Translations under genes and position numbers: made by a program
Assembly (NCBI RefSeq): GCF_013003965.1
Contig: NZ_CP053069.1
Location: forward strand, 2,201,419-2,265,418
From: Usitatibacter rugosus
Lineage (GTDB): Bacteria; Pseudomonadota; Gammaproteobacteria; Burkholderiales; Usitatibacteraceae
Length of the DNA: 64,000 bases
Reading direction: 5' to 3'
Notes under the pieces: generated by a model
Database searches by the model: none
Told to the model about the DNA's origin: nothing
What the model saw: the letters and a program-made list of their open reading frames with translations, nothing else
Part shown: positions 1 to 9,063 of the stretch, piece after piece
Layout: each line of letters begins with the position of its first letter
Numbering within the stretch: position 1 is the stretch's first letter

Positions 1-1
1 G

Positions 2-394
2 CCGGCCAAGGCCGCGAAGAAGCGCAAGGCTCCGCGGCGCACGCCTGCGGCGTCCGTGGCACCGCGTTTCGTCCACCTGGGCGACCGGCTGCTCGCCCTG
101 GAGCGGCTGAGGGCGGGGCTTGCCACGCTGACCCAGACCGCGGAGAGCCTCGGCGTGAGCACGGCCGAGCTCCGCAAATGGCAGTTCGAGCATTCCCGCG
201 AGCGCTTCGTGAACCTGGCCGACCTGAGGCCGGGGCAGGGGCCCCTCCTGCAGCGCCTGCGGGCCCGGGCGAGGCGCCTGGCAGGCCTGATCGCGGCCTC
301 CGAGCGCGAGCTTCGCGCTTTGCAACAGGAACTTCATGGTTCGGTTACCACACCGTCACGGCCTGTTGCAAGACCCCGCCATAATTCCAAATAA
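2..394 (+). CDS. C-terminal part of a basic, HTH-like protein (cut by the left edge)
   Basis: The reading frame is open to the first base of the window, so this is the 3' end of a longer gene; a GTG at 56 could be a start but the upstream codons read as a Lys/Ala/Pro-rich tail typical of nucleoid-type basic proteins. The visible part has a Leu/Arg-rich helix, then a stretch around TLTQTAESLGVSTAELRKWQ that resembles a helix-turn-helix, then a second Arg/Leu-rich helix that could be coiled coil. It ends at TAA 392-394. No signal peptide or membrane segment is visible. I do not recognise the family; a DNA-binding role is inference from charge and the HTH-like stretch only. Confidence 0.5.
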   Translation, partial: PAKAAKKRKAPRRTPAASVAPRFVHLGDRLLALERLRAGLATLTQTAESLGVSTAELRKWQFEHSRERFVNLADLRPGQGPLLQRLRARARRLAGLIAASERELRALQQELHGSVTTPSRPVARPRHNSK

Positions 395-534
395 GTTGAC
401 GTAAACTAAGCGTCACACTGCTGTAACGTTGCTAGACTGCAACCCCGTGATGACATATTTGGTGAATTCGTTGACGCGTTATCACACGGTTCATTAACGT
501 TCGGCACGCTCTATAAAAGAAAGGGAATTTATCC
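395..534 (+). promoter_or_regulatory. AT-richer leader upstream of the first TonB receptor
   Basis: This gap is clearly richer in A/T than its surroundings. It holds two TTGACG boxes (396-401 and 471-476) and a TATAAA at 512-517. The 471 box has TTAACG 17 bp downstream, a weak sigma-70-like pair; TATAAA is so near the ATG at 535 that it would leave almost no leader. The Shine-Dalgarno stretch AAGGGAA lies at 521-527. I cannot decide which pair is used. Confidence 0.3.
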
Positions 535-3312
535 ATGAATTGCAAAGCAAGAGCTGTCAGTCAGGCTGTACTGCGCGCATTGGGCGCCGGTGCCGCCACC
601 ACCCTGCTGGCCGTACCGGCCTACGCCCAGCAAACCCAGAAGATCGAGAAGATCGAAGTCACGGGCTCGAACATCAAGCGGATCGAAGGGGAATCCGCCC
701 TGCCCGTAACGGTCATCTCCCGGGACGACATCCAGAAGTCCGGCGTCACCACCGCTGCCGAGCTGCTGGACAAGGTCTCCGCCACCAACGCCGGGGGATA
801 CAACATCTCCAAGGGCGTGGGTGACTCCGGCACGCCGGGCCTGTCCGCCGTATCGCTGCGCGGCCTGGGCAACACGAACACCCTCATCCTCCTGAACGGT
901 CGTCGCCTCTCCAACTACGCCTTCAACTCGGCGGGCGGCGGCACGGTCAACCTGAACCAGATCCCGCTGGCTGCCGTCGAGCGCGTCGAAGTGCTGAAGG
1001 ACGGCGCCTCGGCCATCTACGGCACGGACGCCATCGGCGGCGTGATCAACTTCATCCTGCGCAAGGACTACACGGGCATCGAGCTCGACGCCTACGGCAC
1101 GATGACGGAGCAGGGCGGTGGCAACACCCGCCGCTACTCCGGCACGGTCGGCTTCGGCGACATCAACAAGGACCGCTTCAACGTCCTCGCCTCGCTCGGC
1201 TACCAGAAAGACACGCCCCTCAAGGCGAGCCAGCGTCCGCAGTTCGCCGGCACCGCCATCCGCCCGGACCTCGGCTTCGCCCAGACCTCCGGCAACGTGT
1301 TCCCCGCCAACTTCACCATCGCCGGCGTGGGCACGTACAACCTGACGGCGCGTAACGGCTGTATCCCGGCCGCGGGCTCGTACAACGTCAACGCCGCCAC
1401 CGGCGCCCCGACGCCGAACGGCAACACCTGCCGTTATGACTTCACGTCGGTGCTGGACATCTTCCCGCCGTCCGAGCGGAAGAGCGCGTTCGTCCGCGGC
1501 GCGTGGCAGTTCGCGAACGACCACCAGGCCTTCGTCGAGTACATGTATTCGGAAAATGAAGTGACGTTCGCTTCGTCCGAGACCCCGATCAACGACTTCC
1601 TGGGCAACGGCGCGATGCTGTACCCGGTCGGCGGCCGCTACTACCCGGCCCCGTTCGTCGCGGGCAACGGCACGACGGTCACCCCGACGGGCGCCCTGTC
1701 GCTCGCCTGGCGCGGCAAGCAGAACGGCCTGCGCACGAACCGTGCGGAGTCCAAGGAAGATCGCCTCGTCGCCGGCCTGCAGGGCGTGCTCTTCGGCTGG
1801 GACTACAACACGGCGTACACGTCGGCCACTTCCAAGGTCACCGACAACTACATCGACGGCTGGATGAGCGAGATCCGCACCCGCCAGGTCATCGCGACGG
1901 GCAACGTCGACGTGTTCTCGGGCAACCCGCAGGATGCCGCCGGCCAGGCGCTGCTCGACTCGGCCAAGATCCTGCAGCAGGTTCGCAACGCCGAATCCAA
2001 GACCACCGGCTTCGACGGCAAGATCTCGAAGGACCTCTTCGAGATGGCCAGCGGCCCGTTCTCCCTGGCGGTCGGCTTCGACTTCCGCAAGGAAGAGATC
2101 GACGATCACCCGGCTGACGTGCTGTCGTCCGGCGACGTGCTCGGCGGCGGCGGCAACCAGCCGGCGTGGAGCACCGATCGCGACGTGACGGCGCTGTTCG
2201 CCGAGGTGAACATCCCGCTGATGAAGAACCTGGAGTTGACGGGCGCGATCCGCTACGACGACTACAGCGACTTCGGCAGCACCACGAACCCGAAGGTGGG
2301 CCTGCGCTGGACGCCGCTCAAGAACACGCTGGTGCGTGCCACGTACAGCACGGGCTTCCGGGCCCCGACGCTGGCCGACATCCACCTGCCGCGCTTCTTC
2401 TCGAACACGGCCGACGTGCACAGCGACCCGCTGCGTTGCGCGAACAGCGTTCCGCGCGGCAACTACGTGAACGAAGGCCTGGAGTGCGACGCGCAGTTCC
2501 AGAACCAGCTCGGCGGCAACTCCGCGCTGACGCCGGAAAAATCGAAGCAGTGGACCATCGGCGTGATCTATGAGCCGACGGCCAACTCCTCGGTCGGCGC
2601 CGACTTCTTCTCGATCCATCGCCGCAACTCCCTGGGTGCCGTGTCCGATACGCGTCTGTTCGACGTGCTCGGCGCGCAAGACCCGCTGAACGCCGGTGGC
2701 CGCTTCGTCCGGGGCAACCGCCTCGCCGACGGCAGCTGCTCGACGGACCAGCCGGGCCTCCCGACGCCTGCGAACGTGCCCTGCGGCATCAACTACGTCG
2801 TGCAGGTGCAGGAGAACCTCGGCAAGTACACCGTCACCGGTGTCGACCTGAGCGGTTCGCTGCGCTTCCCGGCCCAGAGCTGGGGCCAGGTCTCGCTGCG
2901 CGGCGAAGGCACGTACATCTACCGCTATCGCTACCAGTACGCGATCGACGGCGAGTACATCGACAACGTCGGTTCCTTCCAGGGTGAGAACGGTGCCGTG
3001 CCGCGTTGGCGCCATTACATCACCGCCAACTGGCGTTCCGGCCCGTGGGGCGCGACGGTCGGCCAGCAGTTCGTCCTCGGGTACAAGGACAACAGCGGCG
3101 ATCGCCGTGTCGGCAGCTACGAAGTGTGGGACGTGCAAGGTACGTGGGATGGATGGCGTGGCCTCGGCGTCGTGCTGGGTGTCCGCAACGTCCTCGACCG
3201 CGACCCGCCGGCTTCGGATCAAGGCCAGACCTTCCAGGTCGGCTACGATCCGCAGATCGCCGACGCGCACGGCCGTACGTACTACCTGGGCCTGAAGTAC
3301 AAGTTCCGCTAA
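535..3312 (+). CDS. TonB-dependent outer-membrane receptor
   Basis: This encodes a 925-aa outer-membrane active transporter that takes up a ligand (iron chelate, vitamin, sugar or peptide) with energy from TonB-ExbBD. A signal peptide covers about residues 1-31, cut after AYA. The plug domain follows (about 45-190), opening with IEVTGSNIKR and containing SLRGLGNTNTLILLNGRR and VEVLKDGASAIYGTDAIGG, the usual plug signature. The rest is a 22-strand-type barrel rich in aromatic strand ends, finishing in YLGLKYKFR. The start is fixed by AAGGGAA 7 nt before the ATG. It stands alone with a strong terminator behind it. The substrate cannot be read from the sequence; no siderophore genes or anti-sigma/ECF pair lie beside it. 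Confidence 0.93.
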   Translation: MNCKARAVSQAVLRALGAGAATTLLAVPAYAQQTQKIEKIEVTGSNIKRIEGESALPVTVISRDDIQKSGVTTAAELLDKVSATNAGGYNISKGVGDSGTPGLSAVSLRGLGNTNTLILLNGRRLSNYAFNSAGGGTVNLNQIPLAAVERVEVLKDGASAIYGTDAIGGVINFILRKDYTGIELDAYGTMTEQGGGNTRRYSGTVGFGDINKDRFNVLASLGYQKDTPLKASQRPQFAGTAIRPDLGFAQTSGNVFPANFTIAGVGTYNLTARNGCIPAAGSYNVNAATGAPTPNGNTCRYDFTSVLDIFPPSERKSAFVRGAWQFANDHQAFVEYMYSENEVTFASSETPINDFLGNGAMLYPVGGRYYPAPFVAGNGTTVTPTGALSLAWRGKQNGLRTNRAESKEDRLVAGLQGVLFGWDYNTAYTSATSKVTDNYIDGWMSEIRTRQVIATGNVDVFSGNPQDAAGQALLDSAKILQQVRNAESKTTGFDGKISKDLFEMASGPFSLAVGFDFRKEEIDDHPADVLSSGDVLGGGGNQPAWSTDRDVTALFAEVNIPLMKNLELTGAIRYDDYSDFGSTTNPKVGLRWTPLKNTLVRATYSTGFRAPTLADIHLPRFFSNTADVHSDPLRCANSVPRGNYVNEGLECDAQFQNQLGGNSALTPEKSKQWTIGVIYEPTANSSVGADFFSIHRRNSLGAVSDTRLFDVLGAQDPLNAGGRFVRGNRLADGSCSTDQPGLPTPANVPCGINYVVQVQENLGKYTVTGVDLSGSLRFPAQSWGQVSLRGEGTYIYRYRYQYAIDGEYIDNVGSFQGENGAVPRWRHYITANWRSGPWGATVGQQFVLGYKDNSGDRRVGSYEVWDVQGTWDGWRGLGVVLGVRNVLDRDPPASDQGQTFQVGYDPQIADAHGRTYYLGLKYKFR

Positions 3313-3335
3313 CCGCCCGGTAGCCAGCAGCATCG

Positions 3336-3362
3336 ACGGGGCTCCTTCGGGAGCCCCGTTTT
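3336..3362 (+). terminator. Rho-independent terminator after the first TonB receptor
   Basis: A perfect GC-rich hairpin (ACGGGGCTCC, loop TTCG, GGAGCCCCGT) is followed by a short T run. The TTCG tetraloop and its position 24 nt after the stop codon make it a convincing terminator. Confidence 0.9.
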
Positions 3363-3399
3363 CATTCCGGCAGAATGTCGGTTTGGCGCACGATTCCCG

Positions 3400-4671
3400 A
3401 TGCTTCGCACCACGTTCCGATCGCTGAGCGGCTTCAACTATCGCCTGTGGGCCGCGGGCGCGCTGGTGTCGAACGTCGGCACGTGGATGCAGCGCACGGC
3501 GCAGGACTGGATCGTCTACACGGAGCTCACGCGCCACGACGCGACGGCGGTGGGCTTCGCGATGGCGCTGCAGTTCGGTCCCTCGCTCTTCCTGCTGCCT
3601 TTCACCGGCTATATCGCGGACCATTTCGACCGCCGCCGCGTGCTGCTGGTGACCCAGGCGCTGCAGGCCACGCTGGCGCTCGGGCTCGGCGTCCTCACGC
3701 TCAGCGGGCACATCGAGCTCTGGCACGTGTATCTCTTCGCGCTGATGCTGGGATGCGTCACGGCGTTCGATGCGCCGGTGCGCCAGACCTTCGTCGCCGA
3801 CCTCGTCTCCGACGCCAACCTCTCCAATGCCGTCGCGCTCAATTCAACGTCCTACCAGCTGGCGCGCATGTTGGGCCCGGCGCTCGCGGGACTGCTGATC
3901 GCGGCGATCGGCACGGGTTGGTTGTTCATCCTCAACTTCGCCACCTTCGGTGCCGTCATCGGCTCGCTCGTGGCGATGCGCGTGGCGGAGCTGCATCGCC
4001 TCGAGCGCGCGGAGCGCAAGCCGGGGAGCGTGGGGGAGGGCTTCCGCTACGTGCTGGGGCGCGCGGACCTGATGGCGGTGATGTCGATGCTGTTCCTGGT
4101 CGCCACGTTCGTGATGAATTTCGCCGTGTATGTGTCGACCATGGCGGTCACCGTCTTCGGCACGGGCTCCGGCGGCTTCGGCCTCTTGAGCTCGATGCTC
4201 GCCATCGGCTCGGTCACCGGCGCGCTCGCATCCGCGCGCCGCGAGAAGCCCCGGGCCATCCTGCTCGTCGCGAGCGGTTTCTTCATGGCGGTGCTGTTCA
4301 CCGTCGCCGCGTTGATGCCGACCTATCTCTCCTTCGGCATCGCGCTCATGGCGCTGGGCTGGTCCCTGCAGACCTTCATGACGACGGCCAACAGCACGGT
4401 GCAGCTCTCGACGGACCCGGCGATGCGAGGCCGCGTGATGGCCATCTACATGAGCATCGTGAACGGCTGCACGCTGTTCGGCGCTCCGTTCGTGGGCTGG
4501 GTGGCGAATCGCCACGGTGCGCGCTGGTCGCTGATGGTCGGCGCCACAGCGGGCTTGCTGGCTGCCGTGGTGGGCATCCGGTACCTGGTGCGCCATCGCG
4601 GCCTGCACGTGAAGCGCGAGGGTCTACGCCTGCGGTTCCTCCTGGCGGACGCGGAGGTCCCGAAAGCGTAG
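3400..4671 (+). CDS. MFS transporter, EntS-like exporter family
   Basis: This is a 423-aa inner-membrane permease with about 12 hydrophobic helices, close in layout to the EntS/DHA3 drug and siderophore exporters. The cytoplasmic loop after helix 2 carries YIADHFDRRRVLL, the A-like MFS signature (D-R-R-R), and DAPVRQTFVADLV after helix 4 is typical of the EntS group. The second half repeats the pattern with ANSTVQLSTDPAMRGRVMA. No good Shine-Dalgarno precedes the ATG at 3400, so the start is less certain than the family. Its last 48 bp overlap the convergent acetyltransferase gene. Export of a small molecule is established for the family; the cargo is unknown. Confidence 0.88.
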   Translation: MLRTTFRSLSGFNYRLWAAGALVSNVGTWMQRTAQDWIVYTELTRHDATAVGFAMALQFGPSLFLLPFTGYIADHFDRRRVLLVTQALQATLALGLGVLTLSGHIELWHVYLFALMLGCVTAFDAPVRQTFVADLVSDANLSNAVALNSTSYQLARMLGPALAGLLIAAIGTGWLFILNFATFGAVIGSLVAMRVAELHRLERAERKPGSVGEGFRYVLGRADLMAVMSMLFLVATFVMNFAVYVSTMAVTVFGTGSGGFGLLSSMLAIGSVTGALASARREKPRAILLVASGFFMAVLFTVAALMPTYLSFGIALMALGWSLQTFMTTANSTVQLSTDPAMRGRVMAIYMSIVNGCTLFGAPFVGWVANRHGARWSLMVGATAGLLAAVVGIRYLVRHRGLHVKREGLRLRFLLADAEVPKA

Positions 4672-5163
4672 CTCCCAGAGCTGCTCGCGATGCTCGTCGC
4701 CCCAGGTGCGGTCGATGCGTTCCTCGAGGATCCGGAAGCCGAACTTGCGATACAGGTGCGACGAGGCCTCGAGGCCCGCGACGGTCGTGAGCCACACCGC
4801 AGGATCGCCGCGGCATTCCGACCAGGCGATCGCACGCTCGAGCAACGCGTGTCCCAATCCATGGCCGCGCGCCGCATCGCTGGCAATGAGGAAGCGCAGC
4901 CGCGCGCCGGGGCGTTCGGCGGGTCTCGCGTCCATCACGAGGCCGGCGAGGAATTCATCGCCGGCCCACGCGCTGAAGGCCGTGACGTCATCGCGTGCGC
5001 CGAAATGGCGGGCGATCTCGCCGAGCTGCTCGGCACAGAGCGCCTCGAAGACGGGCGACCAGCCCAGGCCGCCCACGTAGTGGGTGCCGTGCAAGCGGAC
5101 CAGCTCGCCGACGAGGCCGGGGGCTGGGCCGGTGATCCAGCGAGGGGCTTGGGCGGGCTCCAT
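4624..5163 (-). CDS. GNAT-family N-acetyltransferase
   Basis: This encodes a 179-aa GNAT protein that would transfer acetyl from acetyl-CoA to an amine. The acetyl-CoA binding motif A is visible as LRFLIASDAARGHGLGHALL (R-G-x-G-x-A type) at about residues 88-107, followed by the C-terminal SHLYRKFGFRILEE strand-helix common to GNATs. The N-terminal half is less conserved and should hold the substrate site. It converges on the MFS gene with a 48-bp tail overlap and diverges from the small winged-helix gene at 5314. The substrate is unknown; protein, antibiotic or polyamine acetylation are all possible. Confidence 0.85.
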   Translation of the reverse strand: MEPAQAPRWITGPAPGLVGELVRLHGTHYVGGLGWSPVFEALCAEQLGEIARHFGARDDVTAFSAWAGDEFLAGLVMDARPAERPGARLRFLIASDAARGHGLGHALLERAIAWSECRGDPAVWLTTVAGLEASSHLYRKFGFRILEERIDRTWGDEHREQLWELRFRDLRVRQEEPQA

Positions 5164-5192
5164 GGAGCGGAAAATAGCACACCCGGAAGCCG

Positions 5193-5208
5193 CATAATTT
5201 GTATTATG
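5193..5208. promoter_or_regulatory. AT-rich palindrome between the GNAT and winged-helix genes
   Basis: CATAAT-TTGT-ATTATG is a perfect 6-bp inverted repeat in a locally AT-rich patch of an otherwise GC-rich region, 30 bp upstream of the acetyltransferase start and about 105 bp upstream of the divergent regulator. It could be an operator for that regulator or part of divergent -10 regions. Confidence 0.3.
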
Positions 5209-5313
5209 TCAATGTGTGGAGCCCGCAGAAAACAACGGATTACCCGGTGGCCCCCCTGTTTTTCGCGCCAAGTGTCTCCACCTACAACCTTCCCCTCTCG
5301 CGGACACCTGCAA

Positions 5314-5559
5314 ATGACTGAAACTCTCCAATGCCTGAAGAAGCACGGCCAGCGCTTGGACCTCGAGATCGCCAAGGAAATGCGCGTGCCCCTTGCAACC
5401 GTGAGGGCCCATCTCACCGCCCTGGCCGATCGCCGCGAAGCGGTCGTCTGCAAGACGATCCAGTTCGAGAACGGGCGGCCGTTCGAAGCGTGGCAAGGCC
5501 GCGTTTCGGGTTACGTGCCGCCGCCGACGCCCGGCCGGAAGCCGAAGTCGAAGGCATAG
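5314..5559 (+). CDS. Small winged-helix DNA-binding protein
   Basis: This is an 81-aa protein. Residues 1-50 read as a short winged helix: LQCLKKHGQRLDLEIAKEMR, then PLATVRAHLTALADRREAV, the pattern of FaeA/MarR-like one-domain regulators where the second helix recognises DNA and the wing follows (residues 45-60). The tail is Pro/Lys-rich (PPPTPGRKPKSKA). The ATG at 5314 is chosen because the family fold starts there; there is no clear Shine-Dalgarno, and the frame stays open upstream without a better start. It may regulate itself or the divergent acetyltransferase. Function as a regulator is inference from the fold. Confidence 0.7.
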   Translation: MTETLQCLKKHGQRLDLEIAKEMRVPLATVRAHLTALADRREAVVCKTIQFENGRPFEAWQGRVSGYVPPPTPGRKPKSKA

Positions 5560-5567
5560 CGAAGCCG

Positions 5568-5600
5568 AAAAAAAAGCCGCGGGCCTCAGCCCGCGGCTTT
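5568..5600 (-). terminator. Bidirectional terminator between the winged-helix gene and the second TonB receptor
   Basis: A perfect 12-bp stem (AAAGCCGCGGGC, loop CTCA) spans 5573-5600. An A8 run on the + strand (5568-5575) gives a T8 run for minus-strand transcripts, so it is strongest for the TonB receptor gene, and it also ends the + strand gene at 5559. Confidence 0.9.
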
Positions 5601-5616
5601 GTTCAGCAAGACCGCC

Positions 5617-8016
5617 CTAGAACGACTTCCGCAGCGTCACGCCGACGGTGCGAGGCTGGTTGGTCGTGTATCCCAGCCGCGCGCGCCCGCCCCGTTCCCG
5701 GTCGAACGAGAGCAGCGCCCGCTCGTCGGTCAGGTTGTTGACGTAGACGATCGCCGAGAAGCCGCGCGAGAATTCCATCCCCGCGCTCAGGTTGACCAGG
5801 TTGTACTTGGGCAACTCGAGGTCGAGCGTCGTGGACGCGGTCGCGGGTGCTCCCAGGAAAGGCAGGCCGTGCACGAACGTGCGCGGATTGTTCTCCTGGT
5901 CCGAGGGCTGCGTGAAGCGGCTGCCGATGTATTGGTAGGACGCCGTGACATAGGACTCGCGACCGGCCAGGTTGAAGTTGTACGTGAGGCTGGCCGTGAA
6001 CTGCACCTTCGGCACGGACGGCAGGCGGTTGCCTTCGCGAATGCCACCGATGACGGCCCCGGTGCCGTCCGTGACGGTCGAATCGAATTCCGCATTCACC
6101 GCGGAGCCCGCGAAACCCACCTCCCAGCTGTCGTTCGGCCTGAACACCAACTCCGCCTCGACGCCGGTCGTGTGTGCCTTGGGCACGTTGAACACCACGC
6201 GCGAAGAGCACGACCCGGCATCCAGCGTGACCTGCAGGTTCTCCATCTGCGTATGGAAAACGGCCGCGTTGAAGGTCATCCCCGGCTTCTGCATCTTCAC
6301 GCCGACCTCGTAGTTCCACAGCGATTCGTCCTCGAAGCGCTGGTAGCCCCCGAAGATGGCGCGGTCCTGGGCCGTGCACAGCGGGATGTTGAGCGGATCG
6401 TTGACGCCGCCGAGGCGGAAACCCTTCGAGGCCTGGGCATTCCACGTCACGCCCGGCGCCATCCGGTACGCCAGCAGGAAGCGGGGGTTGAAGCCGTCCG
6501 ATTTCGTCTCGTCGGACTGGTTGTCGCCGTTGGCGAACAAGCCGCCGGACCTGAAGGTGCGCTCTTCCTTGTAGTCGTAGTAGCGAAGTCCGGCCGTACC
6601 CGTGAGCTGGCTGGTCAGGTCGTAGCTGAATTCGCCGAACAGCGCCGCCTGCTTCAGGTTGTAGATGATGTCGGCGTTGTAGGGCGAATTCGCGGGGAAG
6701 CCGTTGGCCACCCCCGCCGACGTTCCGGCGCCGAGCGTCGCGTCGGTTGCCGTGTCGTAGCCCGGAGTCGGAAGGCGCTGGGCATATTTGCGATCGGCAT
6801 CGGCGTAGAAGGCACCGACCAGCCATTGGAACGGGCCAGGGGCCTTCGAGCTCAAGCGCAATTCCTGCGTGAAGCCCTTGAAGTCGGTGGTGTCGTTGAG
6901 GCGCGAGGGCAGCAGCACGCCGGCCGTCGGAAAGCCGAGATCGACCGACACCGAACCGGTCAGCGCGCTGGCATCGCGGCTCACCAGGACGTCGCGATCG
7001 GTATAGGTGGTCACCGAGGTCAGGTCGAAACTGCCGAAGCCGACCTTGGCCACCAGGTCCGCGATCGTCGTCTTGTCCTCGAACTTCTCGCGCTGCAGCA
7101 GGTATTGCTGGTCCTCCCCGAACGTGGTCGGCGGTACCGTGGTCGTGTACGGGTTCGCGTAGAGGTTGTAGTTCTCCTGGCGGTTGAACCCGTCGTAGGT
7201 CGACTTCTGGTAGACGATGCGCGGCTGGATCGTCACGTCCCGGCTGGGCTGGAAAGTGAAGCTCAAGCGGCCGCCTACGCGGTCACCCTCGTTGACGTCC
7301 TTGCCGCTGGCCGGACCCAGGGCGTCGGCCCAACCGCCGAAGCGCGTGGCAAAACCGACAATGCGCATCGCCGCAGCGTCGCCCATCGGTACGTTCAGCG
7401 CCCCTTTCACGCTGCCGCCGGCGCTGCCGCCGGAGATCGTATTGGCATTGACCTCGACCACGCCTTCGTTGACGCGCAGCCGCGCCTCATTGGTGATGTA
7501 GCGGATCGTCCCGCCGATGTTGCCGGAGCCGTAGAGCGTGCCTTGCGGGCCGCGCAGCGTCTCGACGCGGTTCAGGTCGAACAGGTCGAGGTCCGGCGTG
7601 AAGAGCGACATGGAGATCGCCGTCTCATCGAGGTAGACACCCACCTGCTCCTTGACGCCGGGCTGGTCGCGGACGATCTGCCCCGAGGAAACGCCGCGGA
7701 TCGACACCTGGCTCTGCCCGGGACCGAGGTTCTGGATGGCCACACCCGCGATATTGCGCGAGAGGTCCTCGAGCGTCTGCGAGCCGGATCGCCGGATGTC
7801 TTCTTCGGTCTGCGCGTTGATCGAGAACGGCACGTCCTGCAGGGAAGTCTCGCGCTTGGTCGCGGTGACGGTGATGCGATCCTGCTTTTCGACCTTCTCG
7901 CCCTCGGCCTTGGGCGGTGGCGGCGTTTGCTGGGCCGAGGCATGGCCCGCAACTCCAATCGCCAGACTGCAAGGGAATGCCAGCAATACCGCCCTACTGA
8001 TCGGACGCAGTTTCAT
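5617..8016 (-). CDS. TonB-dependent outer-membrane receptor
   Basis: This 799-aa outer-membrane receptor differs clearly from the one at 535. The signal peptide ends near residue 28 (GHASA). A Pro/Lys-rich linker is followed by DRITVTATKRETSLQDVP, a typical start of the plug, then VSIRGVSSGQ, GVYLDETAIS and RVETLRGPQGTLYGSGNIGG. The barrel ends in the canonical C-terminal phenylalanine (TLRKSF) needed for outer-membrane assembly. This subclass (ETSLQDVPFSI type) is common in soil proteobacteria with many receptors for plant or complex organic ligands. A 150-bp leader with inverted repeats separates it from the upstream hydrolase gene, so it probably has its own promoter. The substrate is unknown. 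Confidence 0.93.
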   Translation of the reverse strand: MKLRPISRAVLLAFPCSLAIGVAGHASAQQTPPPPKAEGEKVEKQDRITVTATKRETSLQDVPFSINAQTEEDIRRSGSQTLEDLSRNIAGVAIQNLGPGQSQVSIRGVSSGQIVRDQPGVKEQVGVYLDETAISMSLFTPDLDLFDLNRVETLRGPQGTLYGSGNIGGTIRYITNEARLRVNEGVVEVNANTISGGSAGGSVKGALNVPMGDAAAMRIVGFATRFGGWADALGPASGKDVNEGDRVGGRLSFTFQPSRDVTIQPRIVYQKSTYDGFNRQENYNLYANPYTTTVPPTTFGEDQQYLLQREKFEDKTTIADLVAKVGFGSFDLTSVTTYTDRDVLVSRDASALTGSVSVDLGFPTAGVLLPSRLNDTTDFKGFTQELRLSSKAPGPFQWLVGAFYADADRKYAQRLPTPGYDTATDATLGAGTSAGVANGFPANSPYNADIIYNLKQAALFGEFSYDLTSQLTGTAGLRYYDYKEERTFRSGGLFANGDNQSDETKSDGFNPRFLLAYRMAPGVTWNAQASKGFRLGGVNDPLNIPLCTAQDRAIFGGYQRFEDESLWNYEVGVKMQKPGMTFNAAVFHTQMENLQVTLDAGSCSSRVVFNVPKAHTTGVEAELVFRPNDSWEVGFAGSAVNAEFDSTVTDGTGAVIGGIREGNRLPSVPKVQFTASLTYNFNLAGRESYVTASYQYIGSRFTQPSDQENNPRTFVHGLPFLGAPATASTTLDLELPKYNLVNLSAGMEFSRGFSAIVYVNNLTDERALLSFDRERGGRARLGYTTNQPRTVGVTLRKSF

Positions 8017-8044
8017 GGTGAACGTGTCTCCCCGGATAATTGTT

Positions 8045-8084
8045 GGATTTCTTCAGGACCGCGAAAGAAATCCTACTCCTAGGA
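8045..8084 (-). promoter_or_regulatory. Inverted repeats in the leader of the second TonB receptor
   Basis: GGATTTCTT (8045-8053) is repeated inverted as AAGAAATCC (8065-8073) with an 11-nt spacer, and TCCTA-CTCC-TAGGA (8071-8084) follows directly. Both lie 29-68 bp upstream of the start codon, where an operator or 5'-leader hairpin would act. No promoter boxes are convincing. Confidence 0.3.
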
Positions 8085-8166
8085 AACCGTTCAGGCGATG
8101 GTGGGGGGCAAATACCGGAGTTGACGCGAGGCGGCGATGAAAGTGGGCCGCCGAGCGGAACGTGAA

Positions 8167-9063
8167 TCAGCCCCCTTCGCCGAAGAATCGGGCGAGGATG
8201 GGCGCCAGGGCTTTCGCGCTCACGTCATGGGCCTGGCCTTCGACGGTACGGCGCTGGGCCTTGGGAATGGCCTTGGCGATCTTGTCTGCCGTCGGACGCA
8301 TGAAGGGCATGGCCTCCTGGCTGGCGCTGCCGTCCATCACCAACGTCACCGCCTTGATCTTCGCCGCCCTCGCAACCGGTACGGCGCGATCGTCACCGAG
8401 TACGGCGTTGTCGTACGCAAGCGTGGGCGCCATCGCCTCCATCTGCGGCCACGCCGGTGATGCCTTCATCTTCGCGATGGCTTCATCGGGCGCGCCGACA
8501 AATTTCATGAACTGCGCCACGGCATCGGCGCGACGTCCCGCGGCCAGCGTTGCATCGAGGCTCGACCTGAACGCCCTCCACTCCCGCGCGGCGCCTTCGG
8601 CCTCGCTGTAAGGCGCTTCGTAGATCGCGAGCTTCTTGACCTTGCCGCCCAGCGAGGACGTTGCTTCGAGCGCGAGCGCCGCTCCCGAAGACTTGCCATA
8701 GACCAACGCGGAACCTCCCGCCGCGTCGATAACGGCTTCGAGGTCTTCGATCTCGCGCTTCACCGAGTAGGGCTTGTTGTCGCCGCTATCACCGCGCCCC
8801 CGCCGGTCATAGCTGTACACGGTGAAGTTGGGTGCCAACAACTGGGCCAGCTCCGCCCCGCCCGCTCGCGTGGCCAACGCGCCATTCACAACGATAAGCG
8901 TGGGGCCCGTGCCGACCTTGTCATAGGCAATGCGTGTCCCGTCCTTCGACGTGACGTGCATTGCTTTTCCCTTTTCGTTGCCCTGCCCCGGACCCTGGCC
9001 GTGTGCGACAACAGAAAGTGCCAGGAGTCCGGAGAAACAGGCCGTTCGAAACAGCCTATGCAT
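8167..9063 (-). CDS. Exported alpha/beta hydrolase
   Basis: This is a 298-aa serine hydrolase with a signal peptide (about residues 1-22). The fold is shown by IVVNGALATR (oxyanion strand), YSYDRRGRGDSGD (typical D-x-R-G-x-G-x-S of the family), the nucleophile elbow VYGKSSGAALAL (G-K-S-S-G), a late acid in LVMDGSAS and the histidine in VEGQAHDVS. The start ATG (9063-9061) overlaps the TGA of the upstream Pro-rich gene, so the two are translationally coupled. The family cleaves ester, amide or C-C bonds, often as lactonases or antibiotic-modifying enzymes; the substrate here is unknown. Confidence 0.87.
   Translation of the reverse strand: MHRLFRTACFSGLLALSVVAHGQGPGQGNEKGKAMHVTSKDGTRIAYDKVGTGPTLIVVNGALATRAGGAELAQLLAPNFTVYSYDRRGRGDSGDNKPYSVKREIEDLEAVIDAAGGSALVYGKSSGAALALEATSSLGGKVKKLAIYEAPYSEAEGAAREWRAFRSSLDATLAAGRRADAVAQFMKFVGAPDEAIAKMKASPAWPQMEAMAPTLAYDNAVLGDDRAVPVARAAKIKAVTLVMDGSASQEAMPFMRPTADKIAKAIPKAQRRTVEGQAHDVSAKALAPILARFFGEGG

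Noticed and set aside
529-3726. A 1065-codon minus-strand frame opposite the first TonB receptor.
   Set aside because: It crosses the strong terminator at 3336 and the real receptor gene; composition is typical of antisense frames.
5599-8082. An 827-codon plus-strand frame opposite the second TonB receptor.
   Set aside because: The minus-strand receptor has a signal peptide, plug and C-terminal Phe; the plus frame is low-complexity shadow.
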